In this document: in pieces, positions 42,199 through 52,105 of the stretch
How the letters are laid out: each line of letters begins with the position of its first letter
Position numbering within the stretch: the first letter of the stretch is position 1
NCBI GenBank assembly: GCA_016704465.1
Contig: JADJAD010000014.1
Coordinates: forward strand, 1-64,000
Direction: 5' to 3'
Length of the DNA: 64,000 nt
From: Gemmatimonadota bacterium
Lineage (GTDB): Bacteria > Gemmatimonadota > Gemmatimonadetes > Gemmatimonadales > Gemmatimonadaceae
The notes under the pieces: generated by a model
Seen by the model: only the letters and a program-made list of their open reading frames with translations
What the model was told of the DNA's origin: nothing
Database searches by the model: none
Translations under genes and position numbers: made by a program

Positions 42199-43692
42199 CT
42201 AGTCACCATACGTGTCAATCTGCGCTCGCTGCAGCGCCCCGGAGTAGTCCACGTAACAGACCTTGGTTTCCGAATAGAACTCGTACACTTCCCACCCCCC
42301 TTCCCGGTGTCCGTTCCCGGTCTGCTTCACGCCACCGAACGGAAGGTGCGCCTCGGCGCCAATCGTCGGCGCATTGACGTACGTGATCCCGTTGTCCAGC
42401 TCGGACATCGCGCGGAACGCCAGTTCGATGTTCCGCGTGTACAGCGACGACGAGAGCCCGTACCGAACGCCGTTGTTGACCGCGAACGCCTCATCGGCCG
42501 AGTCGACCCGAATCACCGAGAGGACGGGGCCGAAGATCTCTTCCTGTTCCAGACGCGACCCGGCCTTGACGCCGGTAAAGATGGTCGGCTGGAAGAAGGT
42601 CCCCTTCGCCAACTCCCCCTCCGTCGCCCGCGCCCCGCCGACCGTCAGGTGCGCCCCTTCCTGCAGCCCGACTTGCACGTAGCGCTCCACCTTCTGGACT
42701 GCCTCCGCGTGGATGAGTGGCCCGACGTCGGTTCCGGGTTGCCGACCGTCGCCCAGCCGAAGGCCGCGCACCCGATCCACGAGCATGTCCACCAAGCGGT
42801 CGTGCACTCCACCTTGGACGATCAGGCGCGAGGTGGCGGTACAGCGTTGCCCGGTGGTACCGAACGCCCCCCACAGCACCCCCTCGAGCGCCAGATCCAG
42901 GTCGGCGTCGTCCAGGACGATCTGGGCGTTCTTTCCCCCCATCTCCAGCGACAGCCGCTTGTGCATGCGTCCACACGTCTCCCCCACCTTCGCCCCCGTC
43001 TCGGTGGAACCGGTGAACGAGACCACGGGCACCTTCGGGTGTGCGACGATGGCGGCACCGACCGTCTCGCCGACCCCGTGCACCAGCTGGATCACCTCAG
43101 GGGGCAGTCCCGCCTCGAGCATGATCTCGACGAGCACGGCCCCCGTGTGCGGGACATCTTCGGCCGGCTTGAAGACGCAGGCGTTCCCGCAGACCAGCGC
43201 CGGAAACATCTTCCACGTCGGAATGGCCATCGGGAAGTTGAACGGTGTCACGATCCCCGCGACGCCGATCGGGCGGCGAAAGCTCATGGCCCACTTGTTT
43301 CGGAGCTCGCTCGGCACGGTGTGCCCGAACAGTCGGCGCCCCTCGACCGCGGCGTAGTACGCGGTGTCGATTCCCTCCTGCACGTCGCCCCGCGTCTCGG
43401 CGAGCGGCTTCCCCATCTCGCGCGTCATGAGATCGGCGATCTCCTCCTTTCGCGCGGCGAGCAGGTCACCCACCCGCCGCAGCACATCGCCACGCAGGGG
43501 CGCCGGCGTCTTGCGCCATTGCTCGAAACCCCGCTCGGCCGACGCCACCGCGCGCTCGACATCTGCGCGCCCGGACAGCGGAAAGCGACCAATGACGTCG
43601 CCGCCATCGGCGGGATTGACGTTCTCGAAGTACTCACCGGTGGTCGGCACCACCCACTCACCGGCGATGAAGTTCCTGAATTCGCGGATCAT
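42199..43692 (-). CDS. NAD(P)-dependent aldehyde dehydrogenase
   Basis: This is a 497-residue member of the ALDH superfamily. It has PFNFPMAIPTWKMFPALVCGN (here PFNFPMAIPTWKM and ALVCGNACVFKPAE), FTGSTETGAKV for the cofactor, the general base Glu in LEMGGKNAQIVLDDADLD and the catalytic Cys in TTGQRCTATSRLI. Similarity is closest by eye to lysine/amino-adipate-semialdehyde-type ALDHs, but the substrate is not certain. It stands alone, with 137 and 178 bases of spacer on its sides. Confidence 0.93.
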   Translation of the reverse strand: MIREFRNFIAGEWVVPTTGEYFENVNPADGGDVIGRFPLSGRADVERAVASAERGFEQWRKTPAPLRGDVLRRVGDLLAARKEEIADLMTREMGKPLAETRGDVQEGIDTAYYAAVEGRRLFGHTVPSELRNKWAMSFRRPIGVAGIVTPFNFPMAIPTWKMFPALVCGNACVFKPAEDVPHTGAVLVEIMLEAGLPPEVIQLVHGVGETVGAAIVAHPKVPVVSFTGSTETGAKVGETCGRMHKRLSLEMGGKNAQIVLDDADLDLALEGVLWGAFGTTGQRCTATSRLIVQGGVHDRLVDMLVDRVRGLRLGDGRQPGTDVGPLIHAEAVQKVERYVQVGLQEGAHLTVGGARATEGELAKGTFFQPTIFTGVKAGSRLEQEEIFGPVLSVIRVDSADEAFAVNNGVRYGLSSSLYTRNIELAFRAMSELDNGITYVNAPTIGAEAHLPFGGVKQTGNGHREGGWEVYEFYSETKVCYVDYSGALQRAQIDTYGD

Positions 43693-43829
43693 GACGGACG
43701 GGGCAAGCCGTCGAGGCGACGGCGTGGACGAGGGGACCCAGGTTGGACGCGAAAGCTATTCCGCCGACAGGGCCTGCGCAGTCGGTCGATGGAATCGACC
43801 GTGGTCAATCCGGCGCAGTCGCCACCCGG

Positions 43830-44267
43830 TCACTCGCACATCCAGACCGTGGGGTGGTCGGGCGTCGGCATGGCGTAGCCGGTGCGCGGGAGCACCTCCA
43901 CGCCGGCCAGCACCATTCCCCACACGATCAGCAGGAGGGAGAGCACGTGTCCCTTGGGACTACGGTGACGCCACGTCCAGACCGCAGTCCACACCCCCGC
44001 GAGCGAGACGACCCCCGTCGCGGCGAGGTAGCCGAAGAGCCCCACGCCACAGCGCGCACTGTACGGCCAGAACAGCATGCCGACGCCGAGCGTCACCGCC
44101 AGCAGCAGGCGCAGGGTGACGCCGAGCGTGGAGGTCGCGGCCTGCTTGGCCAGCACCTGCGCCTTGGCCTCGGGGGTGGCCGCCTGTTTCGAGGGAAGGA
44201 GCGCCTCGTCCGAGACCGACTCGAGCTGTCGGTCGATTTTCTTGAGTTCTTCGTCCCAGTTGGTCAT
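43830..44267 (-). CDS. Small membrane protein of unknown function
   Basis: This is a 145-residue protein. A charged helix (NWDEELKKIDRQLESVSDEA) precedes four hydrophobic segments (LRLLLAVTLGVGMLFW, GYLAATGVVSLAGVWTAVW, GHVLSLLLIVWGMVLAGVE). I recognise no family. The start codon directly follows a CCCGTC array when read on the minus strand, and no clear ribosome binding site is seen. Confidence 0.65.
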   Translation of the reverse strand: MTNWDEELKKIDRQLESVSDEALLPSKQAATPEAKAQVLAKQAATSTLGVTLRLLLAVTLGVGMLFWPYSARCGVGLFGYLAATGVVSLAGVWTAVWTWRHRSPKGHVLSLLLIVWGMVLAGVEVLPRTGYAMPTPDHPTVWMCE

Positions 44268-44271
44268 AACG

Positions 44272-44302
44272 GAAGACGGGAGACGGGGGACGGGGGACGG
44301 GA
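44272..44302. repeat. GGGGGAC tandem array, copy 4
   Basis: Three to four GGGGGAC/GGGAGAC units end in GAGTGC directly before the hairpin at 44305, exactly as at 3829 and 7777. On the minus strand it reads as CCCGTCCCC units that end just before the start codon at 44267. Confidence 0.85.
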
Positions 44303-44304
44303 GT

Positions 44305-44325
44305 GCGCGCGGCGGGGCCGCGCGC
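44305..44325 (-). terminator. Hairpin after the NtrC-type regulator gene
   Basis: GCGCGCGGC pairs perfectly over 9 bp with GCCGCGCGC around GGG. It lies about 70 bases beyond the stop of the minus-strand regulator gene and forms the core of repeat copy 4. Confidence 0.65.
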
Positions 44326-44394
44326 GTGCACGGTAGTTCGTGTTGGTAGAGAGTCTAGCAGGCGCGCCCCGCCCGCCTGCTCCCCCGTCCCCCC

Positions 44395-45755
<1,361 letters not shown>

Positions 45756-45759
<4 letters not shown>

Positions 45760-46400
45760 GGGACGGACTTGTAGAGGGTGACCCGTCCCTTGGAGACGCG
45801 CACGTCGCCAATGTACGGCGGGACCTCGAAGCTGATGGCGCGGTCGGGGGTGCCCGCGCCGCGCGCGCGCCGATCCAGCTGCCGCACGAGCGCCGCGATC
45901 GCCGGCGACGGAACGGCCAGCTCGTTCACCCGCACGTCCTGCACGGTGAACAGCGCCCGCCCCGGTTCGGCGATGTCGAGCGTCCCGGCCAGCGTCACGC
46001 GCTGGCGCGACTGCACCAGACTCGCCAGCGGCCCGAGCGCGTCCATCCCGCTCAACTCGGCCGGGTCGAGCGCGGAGCGCAGGACCAGGCGATCGCCAAC
46101 GACCGCCGCCTCCACCTGCCCCACGAACGCGGGCAGACGACGACGCGCGTCGGTGAGGACGAGTGCGGACGCCTCGGCGGCCGTGAGCGTGGCGAAGACG
46201 GGCCCCGATCGCTGGCCGAGCGACTCGACTTGCGCCCGCCCGGCCGCACGACGCGCCTCGGTCAGGGGCGTGAAGGCAACGTCGACTACGGGCGCGGCGC
46301 CCGGAATCGCGTGCCGCCAGCGATCGCGCGTCACCCACGCGCCCACGGCGAGCGCGAGCAGGACCACCAGGCAGCCGACCGAACGCAGGCAGCCAGACAT
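45756..46400 (-). CDS. Secreted or membrane-anchored hypothetical protein
   Basis: This protein has 214 residues. One N-terminal hydrophobic helix (SVGCLVVLLALAVGAWV) suggests a membrane anchor or signal peptide. The soluble part (FATLTAAEASALVLTDARRRLPAFVGQVEAAVVGDRLVLRS) resembles lipid- or surface-binding mixed alpha/beta proteins, but I do not recognise the family. The start ATG 46400 overlaps the thpR stop (TGATG) and its own stop overlaps the regulator start, so all three are coupled. Confidence 0.65.
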
Positions 46401-46963
46401 CACGTCCCTCCGAGGGGAAGCGTCGTCAGCGTCTCGTAGCGGGCGCCGCCCGCTCCCAGCGTGCTGCGGACCACGGAGACCTCGCGCACCGGCAGGGACC
46501 AGGAGACCTGCAGGCGCTCTCGCGCGTCGCGAAGTACATCGCACTGTCGCCCGGGCAGCGCTCCATTCACACGCCCGAGGGTGACGTGGGCGTGAAACGG
46601 GCGCGACTCGAGGGCGTAGCCAAGTCCGTGCAGGCGACGGTCGAGGGCCCCCGCGAGTTCGGCGAACGTCGTGTCAGGTTGCATGCCAAGCCATACGACG
46701 CGCGGACGCGAGAAGTTTGGGAACGCCCCGATCTGCCCGATCGTCGCGTCGAACGGCCGGACTCGGTCCGTCACCGAGGCGACCGCGTCCCGCACGGCCG
46801 CGACGTCGTGCTCGGGTCGAATCCCGAGGAACTTCATGGTCAGGTGCAAACGCTCGGCGGGAACCCATCGCACAGCCGGCACCGCCGCGCGCATCGTCGC
46901 GGTCTCGCGGGCGATGTCCCGTGCCACGGCGTCAGGCAGGAGACACGCCAGGAAGAGTCGCAT
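46400..46963 (-). CDS. thpR: RNA 2',3'-cyclic phosphodiesterase (LigT/ThpR)
   Basis: This 187-residue member of the 2H phosphoesterase superfamily has both HxT motifs: LHLTMKFLG and FHAHVTLGR. The N-terminus MRLFLACLLPD is standard. Such enzymes open 2',3'-cyclic phosphates on RNA or ligate tRNA halves in vitro. The gene begins inside the 3' end of larE (32-base overlap). Confidence 0.9.
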   Translation of the reverse strand: MRLFLACLLPDAVARDIARETATMRAAVPAVRWVPAERLHLTMKFLGIRPEHDVAAVRDAVASVTDRVRPFDATIGQIGAFPNFSRPRVVWLGMQPDTTFAELAGALDRRLHGLGYALESRPFHAHVTLGRVNGALPGRQCDVLRDARERLQVSWSLPVREVSVVRSTLGAGGARYETLTTLPLGGT

Positions 46964-48194
46964 GCCGCGCGGTGTCGCGTCCGGGGAACCCGAGTCGCGC
47001 CATGTCGAGGAACCCGCCGACTTCCAGCGCCACGTGAGAAAAGCCCGCGGCTTGCGCGGCGCGCACGACATGCCGACGCGCCACACTGTCGATCGGTGCG
47101 GCCGCCGAGACGCCGACGAGGATCGCGAGCGCGCCCCTGACCTCGACATGGGCGTGCAGCCCGCGTGCGGCGAGCGCGTGCTGCAGTTCGAGGGCGCGGT
47201 CCTCGGGCGAGGACGGCTCGTCGACGCTGGCCACCGCACGCTGCTGCTGACCGTGCGCCTCCTGCCCACTCGGCGACGACACCCCGCCGAGCACGTTCAG
47301 TGAGCCGGAGCGAAACCCGCGCAGGTCGATGGCGACCCGGGGAAAACCCGCGTCGCGCACAGCGACGGCGATCTGCACCGTGGACTCGAACTCCAGCCAC
47401 TGCTGCAGCACCTCGATCCCGATCTCGACACGGGCGACGTCGTCGTGGTAGCGCACGCGCAAGTCGCCGGCCACCCCGAGGTCGCGCAGCGAGGCCTCCG
47501 CGCGCTCCACCTTCGCCAAGCGTGCCGGCGTGACCGCGGTGCCGTACGGAAGGCGCGACGAGAGGCACGGCGACGCGGGCTGCGACCAGGTGGGAATGCC
47601 GCGTCGCTGCGAGAGCAGCCGGATATGCGCCTTGGTCAGCCCCGCCTCGGCGAGCGGCGACGCGACCGCCAGCTCGCGCGCGGCCACGGCCCCCGGTCGG
47701 TAATCGGTCGTGTCGTCGGCATTCGTGCCATCGATCACCACGGCCAGACCGCGCTCGGCGGCGATGGGAACCAGTCGGCTCCACAGCTCCGACTTGCAGA
47801 AGTAGCAGCGATTGACCGGATTCGCGGCGTAGCGCGGGTCGTTCATCTCGTCAGTGTCCACTTCCAGCACCGGGACTGCGAACCGGTCGGCGACCGCGCG
47901 CGCCGTCGCCCACTGCGACGACGGGTAGGACGCGGAGCGTCCAATGACGGCCAGCACGCGCTCGCGACCGAGCGTTTCTACCGCCACGGTCGCCAGGTAC
48001 GCCGAGTCCACGCCGCCGCTGAAACCGACGAGCACGGAACCGTGCGCGCGCAGCCAGTCCTGCAGCGCGCCTTCGCGCGTCGACGCCTCGCGCGTCGACG
48101 CCTCGCGCGTCGACGCCTCGCGCATCGACGCCTCGCGCATCGACGCCTCGTGCTCGAGGACTGTCGCCCCCGGATCGGCGGAAGGAGTCACCAT
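46932..48194 (-). CDS. larE: ATP-dependent sacrificial sulfur transferase LarE, with C-terminal duplication
   Basis: LarE adenylates and sulfurates the nicotinic-acid-derived precursor of the nickel-pincer cofactor. This copy has 420 residues, longer than the usual 270-290. Residues 18-42 are a REAST-type repeat from a 15-bp minisatellite. The PP-loop is GFSGGVDSAYL, then NRCYFCKSELW and PCLSSRLPYG, the motif that carries the family's sacrificial Cys. The C-terminal segment at 243-300 (RVAIDLRGFRSG) is repeated in diverged form at 345-401 (HVALEVGGFLDM). No larA, larB or larC is in the window, so its target enzyme is unknown. Confidence 0.88.
   Translation of the reverse strand: MVTPSADPGATVLEHEASMREASMREASTREASTREASTREGALQDWLRAHGSVLVGFSGGVDSAYLATVAVETLGRERVLAVIGRSASYPSSQWATARAVADRFAVPVLEVDTDEMNDPRYAANPVNRCYFCKSELWSRLVPIAAERGLAVVIDGTNADDTTDYRPGAVAARELAVASPLAEAGLTKAHIRLLSQRRGIPTWSQPASPCLSSRLPYGTAVTPARLAKVERAEASLRDLGVAGDLRVRYHDDVARVEIGIEVLQQWLEFESTVQIAVAVRDAGFPRVAIDLRGFRSGSLNVLGGVSSPSGQEAHGQQQRAVASVDEPSSPEDRALELQHALAARGLHAHVEVRGALAILVGVSAAAPIDSVARRHVVRAAQAAGFSHVALEVGGFLDMARLGFPGRDTARHATLPGVSPA
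48076..48150. repeat. 15-bp in-frame tandem repeat, 5 copies, in the larE 5' end
   Basis: CGCGTCGACGCCTCG repeats five times with one G/A change in the last two copies. On the coding strand it adds REAST or REASM units upstream of the LarE core. Confidence 0.93.
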
Positions 48195-48203
48195 GGATGC
48201 AAG

Positions 48204-49838
48204 CTATGCGACCACCTCCGTCGCGGGCAGGCTCTCGGGAGTTCGGACGAAGAGCGCCTCGGCGACGTGCGCCCGATCGATCCCGTCGCTGCCATCGAGA
48301 TCGGCGATGGTGCGGGCCACCTTGAGGACGCGGTGGTACCCGCGCGCCGATAGAGCGAGCCGGTCGGCCGACGTGGCGAGCATCGCGCGCGCGTCCGCTG
48401 CGATCTCGGTGTGCGCATCGAGCCAGCGTCCCGGCACGTGGGCATTGCAGGTGACGCGGCGTAAACGTCGGTACCGTGCGCGCTGCCGATCGCGCGCAGC
48501 CACCACGCGTGCGCGGACCTCATCGGACGATTCGCCCGTTGCGGCGCCGCCCAACGTCGCGATGGCGACCGCGGGGACGTGGATGGTCATGTCCAGGCGG
48601 TCGGCGAGCGGACCGGAGATGCGCGACCGATGCCGGCTCACGTCTGCGTCGCTGCAGGTACAGCGACGTCCGACCTGTCCGAGTTGGCCGCACGGACACG
48701 GGTTCATGGCGGCGACGAGTGCGAACTTGGCGGGAAAGGCCAGCGACTGCTGCGCGCGCGAGATCACGACGCGCCCATCTTCCATGGGCTGACGGAGCGC
48801 GTCGAGCACCGAACGCGGCATCTCCTGCAGTTCGTCGAGGAACAGGACCCCGTGGTGGGCGAGACTGACCTCACCGGGGCGAGGGAGGCTGCCACCGCCG
48901 ATGAGCGCCGCGACGGACAGCGTGTGGTGCGGCGCGCGGAATGGGCGCTCGCCGACCACCTGCGCTCGCGACCGCAGCACGCCGGCGACGGACTGCACCG
49001 CCATGACCTCGAGTGCCTCGTCCTCGCTGAGCGGCGGCAGGATCCCGGGCAGGCGACGGGCGAGCATGGTCTTGCCGGCGCCGGGCGGCCCGATGAGGAG
49101 GAGTGCGTGTCCACCAGCGGCGGCGATCTCCAGCGCGCGTTTGGCCGACTCCTGGCCGGCGACGTCGCGCAGGTCCAGCCCTTCGTCCCTCGAGACGATG
49201 GTGTGGGTCGCGCCGGCTTCCCGCGGCCGAGCGGTCTCTCCGGCGACCGCCTGGGTGGAGAATCCCGAAGGCTCACCGGACGACTCGAGCGCTCGCCAGC
49301 GCTCGTCGCCCGAGAGGCGGAGCGCGGTCACGAGGCTCCCCAGTGACGCGGGGGCGACGCTGCGCAGGCGGGAGACGACGTGCGCCTCACCTGCATTGTC
49401 ACTCGGGACCACGAGCGTCATCGGCTCGGGGCCGTCGGCCGGATGAGTGCGTGCCAGGTGCATCGCCACGGGGAGCACGCCGCGGACGGCGCGCAGCGTG
49501 CCATCGAGCCCGAGCTCGCCTAACGCGGCGAGTCCTCGCACCGCCTCGGGCTCCAGTTGCCCGGTGGCGACGAGCACTCCGAGCGCAATCGGGAGGTCGA
49601 ATGCGGTGCCGTCCTTGCGCTGGTCGGCCGGGGCGAGGTTGATGGTGTATCGCCGCGGCGGCAGGGCGAAGCCGGCGTTGCCCAGGGCGGAGGCCACGCG
49701 CTCCCTGGCCTCCTTGACGGAGCCGGCCGCCAATCCGACGATGGTCCACTGCGGGAGCCCCCGGGTGGCATCGACCTCCACGGTGACGTCGTAGGCGTCG
49801 ACGCCGAGGACGGCGGCGGAACGAATGGCGGCAAGCAT
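48204..49838 (-). CDS. comM: YifB/ComM family Mg-chelatase-like AAA+ ATPase
   Basis: This is a 544-residue protein of the ComM/YifB family; ComM is a helicase that promotes branch migration in natural transformation. The N-terminal S5-like domain has VTVEVDATRGLPQWTIVGLA. Walker A is LLIGPPGAGKTMLARR, Walker B region GVLFLDELQEM, then a Cys cluster MNPCPCG ... RRCTCS and the lid. ATG 49838 is standard. It is the first gene of the operon with larE. Its presence is compatible with, but does not prove, competence. Confidence 0.95.
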   Translation of the reverse strand: MLAAIRSAAVLGVDAYDVTVEVDATRGLPQWTIVGLAAGSVKEARERVASALGNAGFALPPRRYTINLAPADQRKDGTAFDLPIALGVLVATGQLEPEAVRGLAALGELGLDGTLRAVRGVLPVAMHLARTHPADGPEPMTLVVPSDNAGEAHVVSRLRSVAPASLGSLVTALRLSGDERWRALESSGEPSGFSTQAVAGETARPREAGATHTIVSRDEGLDLRDVAGQESAKRALEIAAAGGHALLLIGPPGAGKTMLARRLPGILPPLSEDEALEVMAVQSVAGVLRSRAQVVGERPFRAPHHTLSVAALIGGGSLPRPGEVSLAHHGVLFLDELQEMPRSVLDALRQPMEDGRVVISRAQQSLAFPAKFALVAAMNPCPCGQLGQVGRRCTCSDADVSRHRSRISGPLADRLDMTIHVPAVAIATLGGAATGESSDEVRARVVAARDRQRARYRRLRRVTCNAHVPGRWLDAHTEIAADARAMLATSADRLALSARGYHRVLKVARTIADLDGSDGIDRAHVAEALFVRTPESLPATEVVA

Positions 49839-50008
49839 ACCCGGACGCTACGCCCCACGCGCACCCGGGACGGTACCGGAATCTCGCGGACGGTGCCCAT
49901 CGGTTGCCGAGTCGAGCCGAGGGGGTAGCTTTCGCCTCCGAGGTACGCCGCGCCTGTCGCGCAGTACCGGAAATGTCCCCGGCCACCCTTCGCCACCCGC
50001 CCCGCGCC

Positions 50009-50773
50009 ATGCCGATTCAGTTCGTCGACCCCTCACTGCCGCGCGTCATCGACGGCTGGCGCTCGCCGCGCCTCGGACTCGATATGCCGATCGTGTCATA
50101 TGGTTGGCGGGGCACCCCGCTCCTGCTCTTCCCCACGGCCGCCGCCGACTTCCTGGAGAACGAACGCTTCTTCCTCGTGAAGGCGATCGAGCAGTCGCTG
50201 TTTGCCGGACGGGTGCGCCTGTTCTCCATCGACAGCATCAACGGGCACGCGTGGATGGATGGGCACGTCCCGGTGCACGAGAAGGCGCGACGTCAGGCGA
50301 TGTACATGTCATACGTCGAGGAGGAGGTTGTCCCCTACATCCGGACAGTCTGTCGGGACGGTGAAGCACGCCCCATTACCACGGGCGCGTCGTTCGGCGC
50401 GTTCCACGCGGCCAACAGCTTCCTGCGTCGCCCCGACCTCTTCGGCGGCACGATTGCGATGTCGGGGTTCTACGACCTGGAGAAGGGGTACCTCAAGGGC
50501 TACTCGGACCAGAACGTCTACTTCAACAACCCGCTGTGGTACCTCCCGGGGATCAACGGGCGCGCGCTGGAGTTGTTGCAGCACGACTCCCGCATCGTGG
50601 TCGTCACCGGTCAGGGGGAGTACGAGGCGCCCGATGCGTCACGTCGTTTGTCCGACGCACTCGGCGCCAAGGGGATTCCGCACTGGCTGGACATGTGGGG
50701 CCACGATGTGCGCCACGACTGGCCGGCGTGGCGTGACATGCTTCCGTACCACCTGGGGCGCATGGGGCTCTAG
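50009..50773 (+). CDS. Alpha/beta hydrolase, esterase family
   Basis: This is a 254-residue predicted esterase. The nucleophile elbow is GASFGAFHAAN (GxSxG), with a likely acid and His near the end (HWLDMWGHDVRHDWPAW). It resembles the putative-esterase (EstD/antigen 85-like) group. There is no signal peptide, so it is probably cytoplasmic. ATG 50009 begins the conserved part. The 170 bases upstream, shared with comM, contain no clear box. Confidence 0.82.
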   Translation: MPIQFVDPSLPRVIDGWRSPRLGLDMPIVSYGWRGTPLLLFPTAAADFLENERFFLVKAIEQSLFAGRVRLFSIDSINGHAWMDGHVPVHEKARRQAMYMSYVEEEVVPYIRTVCRDGEARPITTGASFGAFHAANSFLRRPDLFGGTIAMSGFYDLEKGYLKGYSDQNVYFNNPLWYLPGINGRALELLQHDSRIVVVTGQGEYEAPDASRRLSDALGAKGIPHWLDMWGHDVRHDWPAWRDMLPYHLGRMGL

Positions 50774-50784
50774 CGTCCGACTCG

Positions 50785-50880
50785 CCAAGGCACGGCCCCG
50801 GCCCGCCCGCCCGGGCCCGTGCCGGGCCGGGCGGGCCGGGCCGGGCCGGGACGGGACGGGACGGGGACGCGGACGAGCCG
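50785..50880. repeat. GC-only inverted and tandem repeats between convergent genes
   Basis: CCCGGCCCGCCC units meet GGGCCGGGC units to form an inverted repeat at about 50790-50850. It is followed by GGGAC repeats (50845-50870) with at least four G-runs. It separates the esterase from the HD-GYP gene and probably acts as a bidirectional transcription end. Confidence 0.7.
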
Positions 50881-50884
50881 GCGA

Positions 50885-52105
50885 CTACTGGGCCACCGGC
50901 TCGCCGGTCGGGACCAGCGGTTCCTCGTCGATGCATTGCGCCCGCGCGAGCCGCACCTCCGACTCGCGAATCATCGCGACGAACGCGGTGGCGATGTCCG
51001 GATCGAACTCCGTATCCATCCGGCGCTCGATGTAGGCCAGGATCGCTGGGATCTCCCACGCGACCCGGTACGGGCGGTGCGTGCGCAGGGCATCGAACAC
51101 GTCGCAGACGTGTACCAGCTTGCTCGCATGGTGGCAGTCTCGGCGCGTGCACTGCACCGGATACCTTCCCCCATCGATCATGATGTGATGCTCGAAGGCC
51201 ACCACCGCGCTGAGGTCGAGGTGCTTGTCGGCGCGCAGGATCAGCCTCGCGCCTTCGACCGTGTGGGACCGCATGACCTGGAACTCTTCGTCGGTCAGCA
51301 CGCCCGGCTTGTTGAGCACTTCCTTGGGAATCTTCACCTTCCCGAGGTCGTGCAAGAGGCCGGCGATGCCATAGCCGCGCACCTCGCGTGACGACAGGCC
51401 GAGGCGTTCGGACAACCCCATGGCCAGCACCGACACGTTGAGGGCGTGGGTCGTGGTGTACTGGTCGAACTCCTTGAGCGAGAGCAGCGGGATGAGCGCG
51501 CGGGAGGAGCCGTGCATCGCCTGTGCGAGCGATCCGATGACCGCCTCCGCCTCGGCGAGCGGCAGGTGGTGCGCGGCCACCACCTCGTCGTGCATCCACG
51601 AGACCACGTCGGCTTCTTCGCTCAGGTCGAAGCGCTCGCGATCCTCCGGTTCGTCCTCGAGGCCCTCCGCCTCGCCTCCCGCCCCCCCACCGCCCCGCAC
51701 ACCTACAGCGCCAAAGCGAATCGCCGACTCCGACCGATCGGGGCTGATGGGGTGCGGCCGTTCCTTGGGCCCGGAGGCCAGCGCGATGCGCGTGAGCAGC
51801 TGCTCGAGGAAGGCGTGATAGGAGTCGGGATCGACCGCCTCCTGGAACTCCAGTCGTTGCACGCCGGCGCCGGAGAGGCGCTGGGCCCAGTCCCAGTCGG
51901 CCAGGTCACGCAGCGTCCGCTGGGCGTAGATCACCTCGCGTCCGAGAAAGGAGAATGTCGGCCTCGGGTCTTCCTGCTGCAACGCCCGCAGCCGGGCGAA
52001 CGACGCGTTGGCCGCGCGTGCGCGCGCGGGGTGCCCATCGGAGTACAACGACATCTTGGCCAGCGCCTGCGCCAGCGACGTGAGGTACAACGTAGCCTCG
52101 TTCAT
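50885..52105 (-). CDS. HD-GYP domain protein with YxxGHP-type N-terminal domain
   Basis: This protein has 406 residues. Residues 1-110 form a helical domain with SLYSDGHPARARAA that is also seen in the neighbouring HEAT gene. A Gly/Glu-rich linker (about 130-160) leads to the HD-GYP domain: THALNVSVLAMGL, LLHDLGKVKIPKEVLNKPG, HTVEGARLI, FEHHIMIDGGRYP and DVFDALRTHRPYR. HD-GYP proteins hydrolyse cyclic di-GMP. The metal-binding HD, HH and D residues are kept, while the signature GYP reads RYP here. ATG 52105 overlaps the HEAT gene stop (ATGA). Confidence 0.88.
   Translation of the reverse strand: MNEATLYLTSLAQALAKMSLYSDGHPARARAANASFARLRALQQEDPRPTFSFLGREVIYAQRTLRDLADWDWAQRLSGAGVQRLEFQEAVDPDSYHAFLEQLLTRIALASGPKERPHPISPDRSESAIRFGAVGVRGGGGAGGEAEGLEDEPEDRERFDLSEEADVVSWMHDEVVAAHHLPLAEAEAVIGSLAQAMHGSSRALIPLLSLKEFDQYTTTHALNVSVLAMGLSERLGLSSREVRGYGIAGLLHDLGKVKIPKEVLNKPGVLTDEEFQVMRSHTVEGARLILRADKHLDLSAVVAFEHHIMIDGGRYPVQCTRRDCHHASKLVHVCDVFDALRTHRPYRVAWEIPAILAYIERRMDTEFDPDIATAFVAMIRESEVRLARAQCIDEEPLVPTGEPVAQ

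Noticed and set aside
48076..48150. CRISPR or integration-site array
   Set aside because: It is contiguous 15-bp in-frame coding repeats with no spacers.
46932..48194. LarE as evidence of lactate racemization
   Set aside because: No larA, larB or larC lies in the window, and LarE homologues serve other enzymes.
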